Shown: positions 1 through 7,885 of the stretch, in pieces | How positions within the stretch are numbered: the stretch's first letter is position 1 | Layout of the letters: the number at the start of each line of letters is the position of its first letter | Assembly: GCF_003945765.1 (NCBI RefSeq) | Contig: NZ_CP027712.1 | Coordinates: 5,952,001 to 6,016,000, forward strand | Direction: 5' to 3' | DNA: 64,000 nt | Origin: Pseudomonas chlororaphis subsp. chlororaphis | GTDB lineage: Bacteria; Pseudomonadota; Gammaproteobacteria; Pseudomonadales; Pseudomonadaceae | Translations under genes and position numbers: made by a program | The notes under the pieces: model-generated | Databases searched by the model: none | Told to the model about the DNA's origin: nothing | What the model saw: the letters and a program-made list of their open reading frames with translations, nothing else

Positions 1-115
1 GGCCGGGGTCAGCCACGGCGCAGAGCCTGGCCTCGGTCAGGGTCTTGAGGTGCTGGTAATGCTGCTGGCCCATGTTGCCGGCGCCGATCAGGGCAATGCG
101 CAAAGGCGAGTCCAA
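1..115 (-). CDS. Gfo/Idh/MocA-family NAD(P)-dependent oxidoreductase, N-terminal fragment
   Basis: Only the first 38 or so codons are in the window; the gene runs off the left edge. The peptide opens with a Rossmann dinucleotide-binding motif, IALIGAGNMGQQHY, followed by a second strand ending in AVADPG, typical of the glucose-fructose oxidoreductase/inositol dehydrogenase/MocA family, which oxidises hydroxyls on sugars or cyclitols with NAD(P). I chose a TTG start at 115 because AGAGGA lies about 8 bases upstream. A palindrome at 164-178 resembles the one before the flavoprotein gene at 1446, suggesting shared control by the IclR regulator. The substrate cannot be told from this fragment. 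Confidence 0.75.
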   Translation of the reverse strand, partial: MDSPLRIALIGAGNMGQQHYQHLKTLTEARLCAVADPG

Positions 116-163
116 GGCGGGATCCTCTTGTGATTGTTATGGGAACGCGAAATTTCAAATATT

Positions 164-178
164 TAGAACTCGGTTCCA
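164..178. promoter_or_regulatory. Candidate IclR-type operator upstream of the Gfo/Idh/MocA gene
   Basis: TAGAACTCGGTTCCA is an imperfect 15-bp palindrome of the form TGGAAY-N3-GTTCCA with one mismatch. It lies about 50 bases before the proposed TTG start of the leftward gene. It matches the architecture of the palindrome at 1393-1407, and IclR-family proteins commonly bind such 15-bp inverted repeats. The assignment to the adjacent IclR protein is inference. Confidence 0.45.
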
Positions 179-271
179 TTTTCATACAAGAGTAAAACGA
201 AATAGTGTCCGATCAGCGAACAGCTTTAAGGCTTGAGATCGTGAAGGCCCTGCGACCAGCGTGGCCCGGGC

Positions 272-457
272 TTATCGCAGGCTGCGCCAGCGGCTACAGA
301 AAACGGAGGAAACCCTGTAGCCGCTGCCGAGCCCCGCGAGGCTGCGATCGGGCGCGCAGCGGCCGTAAAACAGGCGACCGCATTCAGCCTGTCCCACCGC
401 AGAGGCTGGTTTTGCGGCTCCTGCGGAGCCGATCGCAGGCTGCGCCAGCGGCTACAG
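272..457. repeat. REP elements (GTAGCCGCTGCCG family), three copies
   Basis: Three copies of the Pseudomonas REP core are present in alternating orientation: about 272-298 (TCGCAGGCTGCGCCAGCGGC then TACA), 316-350 (TGTAGCCGCTGCCGAG, then a variant stem ending GGCTGCGATCGG) and 431-457. They fill the space between the dehydrogenase promoter and the iclR stop codon at 460; the last copy ends 2 bases before that stop. The block 230-350 also resembles 3206-3311 beyond the REP cores. The rest of 116-459 holds no convincing gene. Confidence 0.8.
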
Positions 458-459
458 GG

Positions 460-1236
460 TCAGCTGAAGAGTTCGGAGGCCTGGCTGGCGGCCGAGAGTT
501 CGTCGGTGAACTTCAACAGCCGCGGCGCCAGTTCATGCAGGCGCGCCAGCGGCATGCGCGCGCTCGGACCGGCGATGCTCAGCACTCCGACCACCCGGCC
601 GTCGACCGGATGACGCACCACCGCGGCCACCGCCGAGGTGCCCACCGCCGAGCTTTCCTCGACCCAGGCGTAGCCCTGTTCCCGGGCCAGGCGCAGGCGT
701 TCGAGCAGTTCGATGTTCGAGCGCGGCGCGTTCGGGCCCAGGTCCGCGGGGATCTCGGCCGCCTGGCGCTCCACCAGCGACAACGCCTCGGCATCGCTCA
801 GGCAGGCCAGCCAGGCGTGCCCGGAAGCGGTGTAGAACAACGGCGCCTCGCGGCCCATGTCGGGGTCGTAGCGCAACCCGGAACGGGCGCCCTGGGACTT
901 GGCGATCCAGGTCTGGCGCTCGTCCTCGATCACCCCGAGGCGCACCAGCTCGCCGGTTTCCTGGGCCAGCCGGTCGAGCACCGGCTGGACGATATCCGCG
1001 CCGCTGCTGGACAGGTAGCGAAAGCCCATGGCCACCAGCTTGGTCGACAGGTGATAGCGCAGGCTGTCCGGGTTCTGGCGCACGTAGCCCAGGCGGATCA
1101 GCTCCGCCAACAGCCGGTGGGTGGCGCTTTTGGGGATGCCCAGCTGCTCGGCCAGGGTCTGCATCGGCAGGCCGCGGGGGTCGCTGGTAAGACTTTCCAG
1201 AACGCTGAAGACGCGCTCGATTTGACTGCCGGCCAT
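460..1236 (-). CDS. IclR-family transcriptional regulator
   Basis: A protein of 258 residues with the two-domain IclR layout. The N-terminal winged helix-turn-helix (about residues 5-65) includes SQIERVFSVLESL and PKSATHRLLAELIRLGYV. The C-terminal effector-binding domain (about 80-250) includes REAPLFYTASGHAWLA. I chose the ATG at 1236 because the family usually begins just before this helix, although the frame stays open to 1401. It lies between, and divergent from, an FAD flavoprotein gene (1446), with a Gfo/Idh/MocA gene further on. Two related palindromes, at 164-178 and 1393-1407, are its likely targets. The effector is unknown; it is not evidently the PcaR regulator of the pca genes. 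Confidence 0.88.
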   Translation of the reverse strand: MAGSQIERVFSVLESLTSDPRGLPMQTLAEQLGIPKSATHRLLAELIRLGYVRQNPDSLRYHLSTKLVAMGFRYLSSSGADIVQPVLDRLAQETGELVRLGVIEDERQTWIAKSQGARSGLRYDPDMGREAPLFYTASGHAWLACLSDAEALSLVERQAAEIPADLGPNAPRSNIELLERLRLAREQGYAWVEESSAVGTSAVAAVVRHPVDGRVVGVLSIAGPSARMPLARLHELAPRLLKFTDELSAASQASELFS

Positions 1237-1392
1237 GGTCGGGTCCAGACGAAATTTGGCCGATTCTAGTGACAACCGGCGCAATGGGAAACACACCGCG
1301 GCCTCGTTCGATAACCGCCCATAAAAACCTCGGCACGGCGCAGATGATCCCGCCCTCGCCTTGCTGCCGACTATTCGACTCCGTATATTTTT

Positions 1393-1407
1393 TGGAATCA
1401 AGTTCCA
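1393..1407. promoter_or_regulatory. Candidate IclR operator in the iclR / flavoprotein intergenic region
   Basis: TGGAATCAAGTTCCA is a near-perfect 15-bp inverted repeat, extended on both sides by a T-run and an A-run so that about 10 bases per arm pair (1389-1410). It lies 39-53 bases before the flavoprotein ATG at 1446 and within the divergent promoter region of iclR. Size and symmetry fit IclR-family operators. Binding is inferred, not shown. Confidence 0.55.
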
Positions 1408-1445
1408 AAAATAATAATCGTTCGTTTAGCGGAGTTGCTTCTTCC

Positions 1446-3173
1446 ATGCCTGCCACCGCCTCCCTGCACCACCCCGATATCGATTGCGACGTGCTGGTCG
1501 TCGGCTCCGGCGCCGCCGGCCTTTCGGCGGCCGTGACCGCGGCCTGGCATGGCCTGAAGGTCATAGTGGTGGAGAAAGACCCGGTGTTCGGCGGTGCCAC
1601 CGCCTGGTCCGGCGGCTGGGCCTGGGTGCCGTGCAACCCGCTGGCGCGACGGGCCGGCATAGTCGAGGACGTGGAACTGCCGCGCACTTACCTGAAACAC
1701 GAACTGGGCGAACGCTACCAGCCAGCAATGATCGACGCCTACCTCGAAGCCGGGCCGCGCATGGTGTCGTTCTTCGAGCGCCATACCGCGCTGCAATTCG
1801 CCGACGGCAACACCATCGCCGATATCCACGGCGATACGCCGGGCGCCGGCACTGGCGGACGCTCGGTGATCGCCGCGCCCTACGATGGGCGCGAGGTCGG
1901 CACGCTGCTCAAGCGCCTGCGCAAGACCATGCGCGAAACCTCGTTCATCGGCATGCCGATCATGGCCGGCGCCGACCTTGCGGCCTTCCTCAACCTGAGC
2001 CGTTCGCTGCCGGCGGCCTGGCACGTGAGCAAACGCGTCGCTCGCCACCTGCGCGACCTCGCCACCCATCGCCGCGCCCTGCAACTGGTCAACGGTGTGG
2101 CGCTGGTGGCGCGCCTGGCCAAGTCGGCGCAGGACCTTGGCGTACTGCTCTGGGAATCGGCGCCGGTCACCGAGCTGCTGCGCGACGGCGACGCGGTGAC
2201 CGGAGCGATTGTCAGCAGCGCCACCCGGGGGCCCATTCGTATCCGCGCCCGCAAAGCGGTGGTGCTGGCGGCCGGTGGCTTCGCCAATGACATCGAGCGG
2301 CGCAAGGCACTGTTCCCACGCACGCCCACCGGTCACGAGCATCTGGCCCTGCCGCCGCTGGCGGTGTCGGGCGACGGCTTGCGCCTGGGGGAAAGCGTCG
2401 GTGCCCGGGTCGATACCGACATGGCGTCCCCCGTGGCCTGGGCCCCGGTTTCCGCGGTGCCCTACCAGGACGGCAGCCGCGGGCATTTCCCGCACATCAT
2501 CGAGCGCGGCAAGCCGGGGATCATCGGCGTCTTGCGCAACGGCCAACGCTTCGTCAACGAAGCCGACGGTTACTACGACTATGTGCGAGCAATGGTCGCG
2601 GCGGCGCCCGAGGGCGAAGAAGTGGCGTCATGGCTGATCTGCAGCCACGGCTTCCAGCGCCGCTATGGCCTGGGCATCTCCCGGCCCTTCCCGGTACCGC
2701 TGGCGCCCTTTATCCGCAGTGGCTACCTGAAGCGTGGCGCGAGCATCGAGGAACTGGCCCAGGCCTGCGGCATCGATGCGGACGGCTTGCGCGCCACCCT
2801 GGCGGAATACAACCGGCATGCCCGACAAGGCCAGGACCCGCTGTTCGGCCGGGGCTCGACGCCCTACCACCGCAAGCAGGGCGACCCGCGCCAGCAACCC
2901 AACCCGTGCGTAGCGCCCATCGAACAGGGGCCGTTCTACGCGGTGAAAGTCCAGCCGGGCTGCTTCGGCACGTTCGCCGGGCTCAAGGTCAACCCCCACG
3001 CCCAGGTGCTCGACGGCCAGGGCCAGGCCATCGCCGGCCTGTACGCCGCCGGCAGCGACATGGCCAGTATCATGGGCGGCCACTACCCCGCCGGCGGCAT
3101 CAATCTCGGCCCGGCGCTGACCTTCGGCTATATCGCCGGGCGGCACATCGCGGGCGCCAGCGATTACGAATAA
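1446..3173 (+). CDS. FAD-dependent oxidoreductase (fumarate reductase flavoprotein / ketosteroid-dehydrogenase-like)
   Basis: A protein of 575 residues. Near the N-terminus it has the dinucleotide-binding motif VLVVGSGAAGLSAAVTAAWH, followed by VIVVEKDPVFGGATAWSGG. It ends with the family's second FAD-contact segment, YPAGGINLGPALTFGYIAG. This is the FAD_binding_2 fold of fumarate reductase flavoproteins and 3-ketosteroid delta-1 dehydrogenases. I chose ATG 1446 because the fold begins shortly after it; the frame is open further upstream. It is divergent from iclR with a palindrome between them. The neighbouring dehydrogenase fragment and the protocatechuate genes suggest a role in oxidising a cyclic or aromatic-precursor substrate, but that is inference and the substrate is unknown. 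Confidence 0.85.
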   Translation: MPATASLHHPDIDCDVLVVGSGAAGLSAAVTAAWHGLKVIVVEKDPVFGGATAWSGGWAWVPCNPLARRAGIVEDVELPRTYLKHELGERYQPAMIDAYLEAGPRMVSFFERHTALQFADGNTIADIHGDTPGAGTGGRSVIAAPYDGREVGTLLKRLRKTMRETSFIGMPIMAGADLAAFLNLSRSLPAAWHVSKRVARHLRDLATHRRALQLVNGVALVARLAKSAQDLGVLLWESAPVTELLRDGDAVTGAIVSSATRGPIRIRARKAVVLAAGGFANDIERRKALFPRTPTGHEHLALPPLAVSGDGLRLGESVGARVDTDMASPVAWAPVSAVPYQDGSRGHFPHIIERGKPGIIGVLRNGQRFVNEADGYYDYVRAMVAAAPEGEEVASWLICSHGFQRRYGLGISRPFPVPLAPFIRSGYLKRGASIEELAQACGIDADGLRATLAEYNRHARQGQDPLFGRGSTPYHRKQGDPRQQPNPCVAPIEQGPFYAVKVQPGCFGTFAGLKVNPHAQVLDGQGQAIAGLYAAGSDMASIMGGHYPAGGINLGPALTFGYIAGRHIAGASDYE

Positions 3174-3205
3174 GCCAGCAATTTCCCTCGAAGAGGACGT
3201 GGTTA

Positions 3206-3311
3206 TTGAGATCGCTTGAAGGCCCTGCGGACCTTATCGCAGGCTGCGCCAGCGGCTACAGGAAACACGCAAGTCTTGTAGCCGCTGCCGAGCCCCGCGA
3301 GGCTGCGATCG
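3206..3311. repeat. REP pair between flavoprotein gene and pcaG
   Basis: Two inverted REP cores (about 3234-3260 and 3277-3311) sit between the convergent flavoprotein and pcaG genes. The segment, including the leader GAAGGCCCTGCG, closely resembles 230-350, so this is a larger duplicated REP unit and not only a core match. The remaining bases up to 3383 show nothing recognisable. Confidence 0.75.
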
Positions 3312-3383
3312 GCTCCGCAGGAGACGCAAACCGGCCACTGCGGCAGACCGGACCGCCCGGGGAGAGCGGTTACGGATGGCCAA

Positions 3384-3989
3384 TCAGAAATCGAAGAACA
3401 CCGTCTCCTCTTCCCCCTGGATGCGGATATCGAAGCGGTACGCCCGCTGCCCGTCCACGTCACAGGGATGCGTCAGCAGGGTGTCGCGCCGCTGCGGCTG
3501 CTCGATCAGGTTCAGCACCGGGCAGGCGGCATTGGCTTCCGGCTCGTCGGCGAAATACAGGCGCGTGTGCAGGTGGATGTTGATCCCCCGGGCGAACAGC
3601 GCCACGTTGATGTGCGGCGCCATCGGCACCCCGGCGGCGTTGTTCACCACGCCCGGCTTGACCGTGTGCAGCGTCCACTCGCCGGCATCGAAGGTGGTGG
3701 CCGTGCGCCCGAAGCTGTTGAAGGCTTTCTCCGAATCGAACACAGGGTCGTAGACGCCCTCGTGGTTAGCTTGCCAGAACTCGAGGAACGAGTCGCGCAC
3801 CAGATGGCCGTTGCCGTCGTACACATGGCCGATCAGCAGGATCTTTTCCCCCTGGGCGTCGGGCCCGGCCATCCGGTTCCAGATCTCGTCGCTGCGGGTC
3901 GGGTTGCCCGCGGCGGCCAGCGCCAGGCCGATGTGCACATATGGGCCGGCCGTTTGCGAAGGGGTTTCAGGCAGCAATTGGATAGGCAT
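3384..3989 (-). CDS. pcaG: Protocatechuate 3,4-dioxygenase, alpha subunit
   Basis: A protein of 201 residues, the usual length for PcaG. It is the non-catalytic subunit that pairs with PcaH to form the enzyme that cleaves protocatechuate between its two hydroxyls, giving 3-carboxy-cis,cis-muconate (beta-ketoadipate pathway, cytoplasm). Recognisable parts are the N-terminal LLPETPSQTAGPYVHIGLAL, the FLEFWQANHEGVYD strand and the C-terminal YRFDIRIQGEEETVFFDF. It follows pcaH by 10 bases with GGAG before its ATG, so the two are co-transcribed. The other pathway genes (pcaBDC, pcaIJ) are not in this window. Confidence 0.96.
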   Translation of the reverse strand: MPIQLLPETPSQTAGPYVHIGLALAAAGNPTRSDEIWNRMAGPDAQGEKILLIGHVYDGNGHLVRDSFLEFWQANHEGVYDPVFDSEKAFNSFGRTATTFDAGEWTLHTVKPGVVNNAAGVPMAPHINVALFARGINIHLHTRLYFADEPEANAACPVLNLIEQPQRRDTLLTHPCDVDGQRAYRFDIRIQGEEETVFFDF

Positions 3990-3999
3990 GGCGGGCTCC

Positions 4000-4719
4000 T
4001 CAGCAATTCTCGAAGTGGGTCTTGCGCTGGCCGCGCAACACGATGTCGAAGCGATAGGCCAGGCAGTCCATCGGGTTGGCGCTGCTCATGTCCAGCCGCG
4101 CGATCAGGCTCTGCACCGCCTGCGGGTTGGCGATCGACTTGACGATCGGGCACAGCGGGATCAGCGGGTCGCCCTCGAAATACAGCTGGGTGATCAACCG
4201 CGTGGCGATCGACGGCCCGCTGATGGAGAAGTGGATATGCGCCGGGCGCCAGTCGTTCGGGCCGTTGCGCCACGGGTAAGGGCCGGGCTTGATGGTGCGG
4301 AAGCTGTAGTAGCCGTCACGGTCGGTCAGGGCCCGGCCGACACCGCCGAAGTTCGGGTCCAGGGGCGCCAGGTAGCGGTCGTTCTTGTGCCGGTAGCGAC
4401 CACCGGCGTTGGCTTGCCACATCTCCACCAGGGTATGGGGAATCGGCTGGCCGTACTGATCGCAAACCCGACCGGCGACGATGATTCGCTCGCCCACCGG
4501 CAAGCCGCCGTTATTGAAGTTGAGCAGCAGGTCGTTGTCGAAACGCCCGGTCTTCAGATGGGAGAAATCGGGGCCGCTGGTTTCGCTCAGCGATTGCGGG
4601 ATGCTCACCAGTGCCTGGCGTGGCGAACGGGCCACGGAGGTCTTGTAGTCGGGGGTCAGGGCCTTGGGATGCCAATTACGGTCACGGATAACGAAACGAC
4701 TGCTGTCTGCATCGGACAT
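4000..4719 (-). CDS. pcaH: Protocatechuate 3,4-dioxygenase, beta subunit (catalytic, Fe(III))
   Basis: A protein of 239 residues. It supplies the non-haem Fe(III) site of the intradiol dioxygenase. By alignment with the known P. putida enzyme from memory, the iron ligands should be Tyr109 ([11 protein letters not shown]), Tyr148 ([10 protein letters not shown]), His161 and His163 ([11 protein letters not shown]), and all four are present. AGGAG precedes the ATG at 4719. It is first of a pcaH-pcaG pair, downstream of pcaQ on the same strand. A PcaQ-type box lies about 95 bases upstream at 4811-4826. Confidence 0.97.
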   Translation of the reverse strand: MSDADSSRFVIRDRNWHPKALTPDYKTSVARSPRQALVSIPQSLSETSGPDFSHLKTGRFDNDLLLNFNNGGLPVGERIIVAGRVCDQYGQPIPHTLVEMWQANAGGRYRHKNDRYLAPLDPNFGGVGRALTDRDGYYSFRTIKPGPYPWRNGPNDWRPAHIHFSISGPSIATRLITQLYFEGDPLIPLCPIVKSIANPQAVQSLIARLDMSSANPMDCLAYRFDIVLRGQRKTHFENC

Positions 4720-4810
4720 GTCGGTCTCCTGTTGTTTGATTTATGGAGCGCAGCTCGCGCAGTTTCAAACAACGGCAGCCCAACGACTATTGAAAAGCCC
4801 CCTCAAGGAC

Positions 4811-4826
4811 ATAACCAAACAGTTAT
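4811..4826. promoter_or_regulatory. PcaQ-type operator upstream of pcaH
   Basis: ATAACCAAACAGTTAT matches the described PcaQ site pattern ATAACC-N4-GGTTAA in its left arm and spacing, with a partly diverged right arm. It spans the pcaQ stop codon (4823-4825) and lies about 95 bases before the pcaH ATG. LysR-type activators normally bind just upstream of the promoter they control, so pcaHG probably has its own promoter between here and 4719. Confidence 0.6.
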
Positions 4827-5812
4827 GGATAACGCCCCTCGCGATAGGCTTGTCCGACCTCCCGCAGCACCTCCACGCACCATTGCGCCGCCAGCGACAG
4901 CGGCAGGCTGGCGTTGCTGGAGATGCCCACCGAGCCGCCCGGCTCACGCTGCCCGAGCTCGATCTCGCGCAGCTCGCCGTTGGCCAGGTCCAGGCGCACC
5001 GCATCCAGCGGGGCGATCCACAGCGCATCGCTGGACAGCGCATAACGCCGGCTCAAGGCCACCGAGAGGGTTTCCAGGCGCTGGCGCGACTGGCTGATGC
5101 CGCACTGCACGAACAGGCTGTCGGCGAACTTGCGGATGGTGGTGCCGGCCAGCGGCAACACCAGCGGATACTGCTCCAGCGCATGTCGGTCCAGCGGCCC
5201 GTGCAGCAACGGATGATCGGGGCGCGCCACCAGGGTCATGGACTCGCTGTACAGATGCTCGAAACTCAGGCCCTGGATCTGCGGGCTGTCCGTCATGCGC
5301 CCGACCACCAGGTCGACATCGCCGACCCGCAACTGCGACAGCAGATAGGCGCTGGGGCCGGTGACCACGCTCACCACCAGCGCCGAATGCCGTTCGTGCA
5401 GGCGCCGCACCACCTCCGGGAGCAGCAGGCTTTCGGCGGTCGAAAGCACACCCAGGCGCACCACGCCGGCGGCATATTCGCCACCTCGCAGGGTGTTCAC
5501 CCCCTCGCGCAGGGCCTGCACCGAGGGCCCGGCGTAACGCAGAAAGGCCATGCCGGCCTCGGTCAGGCTGAGCCCGGCCTTGCTCCGGGCGAACAGCCGG
5601 GTATCGAGCAGTTCTTCCAGTTCCTTGAGGGTTTTCGACATCGCCGGCTGGCTTACCGCGAGCACATCCGCCGCCCGCGCCAGGCTGCCCTGGCGAGACA
5701 TTTCAAGAAAACATACGAGGTGACGGAATTTGATGCGGGTATCGATGTTCAAAGGAGGCCCCGGATGTGTCGCGACAGGATCGATGCGGCTGCGGGCAAT
5801 GGTAGCGTGCAT
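4823..5812 (-). CDS. pcaQ: LysR-type regulator of the pca genes (PcaQ)
   Basis: The N-terminal winged helix-turn-helix of LysR proteins is clear (GSLARAADVLAVSQPAMSKT), followed by a periplasmic-binding-protein-like effector domain. PcaQ activates pca genes in response to beta-carboxymuconate/ketoadipate-type intermediates. The ATG at 5812 gives 329 residues but has no good ribosome-binding site. An internal TTG at 5752 (start of LNIDTRIKF) would give 309 residues, closer to the family length, and may be the true start. The gene runs in the same direction as pcaH, with a PcaQ-type box overlapping its own stop codon. Identity as PcaQ rests on sequence resemblance plus location. Confidence 0.88.
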   Translation of the reverse strand: MHATIARSRIDPVATHPGPPLNIDTRIKFRHLVCFLEMSRQGSLARAADVLAVSQPAMSKTLKELEELLDTRLFARSKAGLSLTEAGMAFLRYAGPSVQALREGVNTLRGGEYAAGVVRLGVLSTAESLLLPEVVRRLHERHSALVVSVVTGPSAYLLSQLRVGDVDLVVGRMTDSPQIQGLSFEHLYSESMTLVARPDHPLLHGPLDRHALEQYPLVLPLAGTTIRKFADSLFVQCGISQSRQRLETLSVALSRRYALSSDALWIAPLDAVRLDLANGELREIELGQREPGGSVGISSNASLPLSLAAQWCVEVLREVGQAYREGRYP

Positions 5813-5891
5813 GCAAAAGGCTGACGACCGGACTGGCGTCTGCCCTACTCACCAGCAACACTGATCAGCAAATTAGAACGAGGATTCACCC

Positions 5892-6788
5892 ATGCTTTGG
5901 AAGAAAGGACGGCGCAGCGACAACGTGGTGGATGCTCGCGATGACAGTGGCGGCGGTGGAGGCGGCGGTCTGCGCTTTGGCGGTGGCAAGGGCCTGAGCC
6001 TGACCGCCATCATCCTGATCGTCGGCATCGGCTGGGTCACCGGCCAGGACCCGTTGCAAATCCTCGGGCAGCTCGCCGGGCAGATGGACCAGTCCTCGGC
6101 GCCCGCCCCCACCCAGCAGACCCGCCAGGCGCCGCCGGCCAACGACGAGCAGGCGGAATTCGTGCGCTCCATCCTCGGCGACACCGAAGACACCTGGGGC
6201 CAGATCTTCCAACAGGCCGGACGCGCCTATCAGCAACCCAAGCTCATCCTGTTCCGTGGCCGGGTGAACTCCGCCTGCGGCTCGGCGACCTCCGCCACCG
6301 GCCCGTTCTATTGCCCGGCCGACCAGCAGGTGTACCTGGACATGGACTTCTTCCGCGAGATGGACCAGCGCTTCTCGGCCGCCGGCGACTTCGCCCAGGC
6401 CTACGTGATCGCCCACGAAATCGGCCACCACGTACAGACCCTGCTCGGCGTCTCGGCGAAGATCCAGGCGGCCCGCCAACAAGGCCGGCAGATGGAAGGC
6501 GACGGCGGCCTGCTGGTGCGCCAGGAGCTGCAGGCCGACTGCCTGGCGGGTGTCTGGGCCAACCATGCGCAGAAACGCCTGAACTGGCTGGAGCCGGGGG
6601 ATATCGAAGAAGCCCTGAACGCCGCCAACGCCATCGGTGACGACCGCCTGCAACAGCAAGGCCAGGGCCGCGTGGTACCGGACTCCTTCACCCATGGCAG
6701 CTCGGCGCAACGGGTGCGCTGGTTCAAGGCCGGTTTCACTCAAGGCCAAGTCGGCCAGTGCGACACCTTCGCTGCCAAGAGCCTGTAA
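5892..6788 (+). CDS. ypfJ: YpfJ-type neutral zinc metallopeptidase
   Basis: A protein of 298 residues. A short cytoplasmic start rich in glycine (about residues 20-30) leads into one membrane segment (about 36-52, LSLTAIILIVGIGWVTG). The peptidase domain carries the zinc motif HEIGHH at 175-180 and a downstream acidic segment (QELQADCLAGVW) that probably supplies the third ligand. This is the putative neutral zinc metallopeptidase family of unknown substrate. Its stop codon overlaps the next start (TAATG), so it is translationally coupled to the hydrolase at 6788. Confidence 0.9.
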   Translation: MLWKKGRRSDNVVDARDDSGGGGGGGLRFGGGKGLSLTAIILIVGIGWVTGQDPLQILGQLAGQMDQSSAPAPTQQTRQAPPANDEQAEFVRSILGDTEDTWGQIFQQAGRAYQQPKLILFRGRVNSACGSATSATGPFYCPADQQVYLDMDFFREMDQRFSAAGDFAQAYVIAHEIGHHVQTLLGVSAKIQAARQQGRQMEGDGGLLVRQELQADCLAGVWANHAQKRLNWLEPGDIEEALNAANAIGDDRLQQQGQGRVVPDSFTHGSSAQRVRWFKAGFTQGQVGQCDTFAAKSL

Positions 6789-7765
6789 TGCACCGAGTGC
6801 TGGCGCTGCTCACCTTATGGCTGATCTGCGCCAGCCCACAGGCGGCAGTGCATGGTGTCAAAACGATCAGCCCCGCGCGGCTGAACCTCGAAGGCGGCGA
6901 ACTGGCCATCGGCCTGAGCCAGGACTGGCAGTGGCCGCTGCCCGAGGTCCAGCGGGCGCTGATCATTGTCCACGGGCGCCTGCGTAACGCCCAGACCTAC
7001 CTGCAAAGCGCCGAACAGGCCGCCAGCCAGGCCGGGCAAAGTGCGCCCACCCTGGTGGTCGCCCCGCAGTTTCTCAACCAGAGCGATATCGAGCGTCACC
7101 AACTACCCGGTTCGCTGCTGCGCTGGCAGGGCAATGACTGGATGGCCGGCGAGCCGTCCAGCGGGCCCAGGGCGGTCAGTTCCTATGCGGTGCTGGACGC
7201 GATCATCACGCGGCTGAGCGATCGCCAGCAGTTCCCGTCCCTGACTGAGATCGTCATCGCCGGCCACTCCGGTGGCGCCCAGGTGGTGCAGCGTTTCGCC
7301 CTGCTCGGCCAGCACCATCCGGGCCTGGAGGATGACGGCATCAAGCTGCGCTACGTCATCGCCAACCCGTCGTCCTATGCCTACTTCGACGAGCAGCGCC
7401 CGGTGAAGGTCGACGCCGGCGCGTGCCCCGGTTTCAACCACTGGAAATACGGCCTACTCAAGCTGCCGGCCTACGCCACCGGCCAGACCGCGCAGCAGTT
7501 GGAAGAGAGTTACGTCAAGCGCGATATCACCTACCTGCTGGGCAAACAGGACACCGACCCGCACCACCCGGCGCTGGACACCAGCTGCGCCGCCGAGGCC
7601 CAGGGCGCCTACCGCTTGATTCGCGGGCACAACTATTTCAACTACCTGAAACAGCGCCATCCCCAGGGACTGCAACAGCAATTGATCGAAGTGCCCGGCG
7701 TCGGGCATGACGGCGACAAGATGTTCACTTCGCCCGAGGGGCAGAAGGCGTTGTTCGGCCAGTAG
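6788..7765 (+). CDS. Putative secreted alpha/beta hydrolase
   Basis: A protein of 325 residues with a cleavable signal peptide (about 1-20, MHRVLALLTLWLICASPQAA). The nucleophile-elbow motif GHSGG places a candidate catalytic Ser at 161; a late histidine (VPGVGHDGDKMF) could be the triad base. The fold suggests a periplasmic or secreted esterase-like enzyme; the substrate is unknown. The start overlaps the stop of the zinc peptidase by one base (TAATG). That implies co-expression of two envelope hydrolases, a pairing I do not recognise as a characterised system. Confidence 0.8.
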   Translation: MHRVLALLTLWLICASPQAAVHGVKTISPARLNLEGGELAIGLSQDWQWPLPEVQRALIIVHGRLRNAQTYLQSAEQAASQAGQSAPTLVVAPQFLNQSDIERHQLPGSLLRWQGNDWMAGEPSSGPRAVSSYAVLDAIITRLSDRQQFPSLTEIVIAGHSGGAQVVQRFALLGQHHPGLEDDGIKLRYVIANPSSYAYFDEQRPVKVDAGACPGFNHWKYGLLKLPAYATGQTAQQLEESYVKRDITYLLGKQDTDPHHPALDTSCAAEAQGAYRLIRGHNYFNYLKQRHPQGLQQQLIEVPGVGHDGDKMFTSPEGQKALFGQ

Positions 7766-7790
7766 GCACAGTGAAATCAGCAATGACGCT

Positions 7791-7882
7791 ATCGCGGGCA
7801 AGCCTCGCTCCTACAGATTCGTTGTCGTACCCGGCAGAGGGCTACACCGCAGATCCGTAGGAGCGAGGTTTGCCCGCGAAGC
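7791..7882. repeat. Inverted pair of REP elements (GTAGGAGCGAGG family)
   Basis: Two copies of a second REP family face each other: 7791-7815 (ATCGCGGGCAAGCCTCGC then TCCTACA) and 7857-7882 (GTAGGAGCGAGGTTTGCC then CGCGAAGC). About 40 bases separate them, forming a BIME-like unit between convergent genes (hydrolase and HAD phosphatase). Confidence 0.8.
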
Positions 7883-7885
7883 TTT

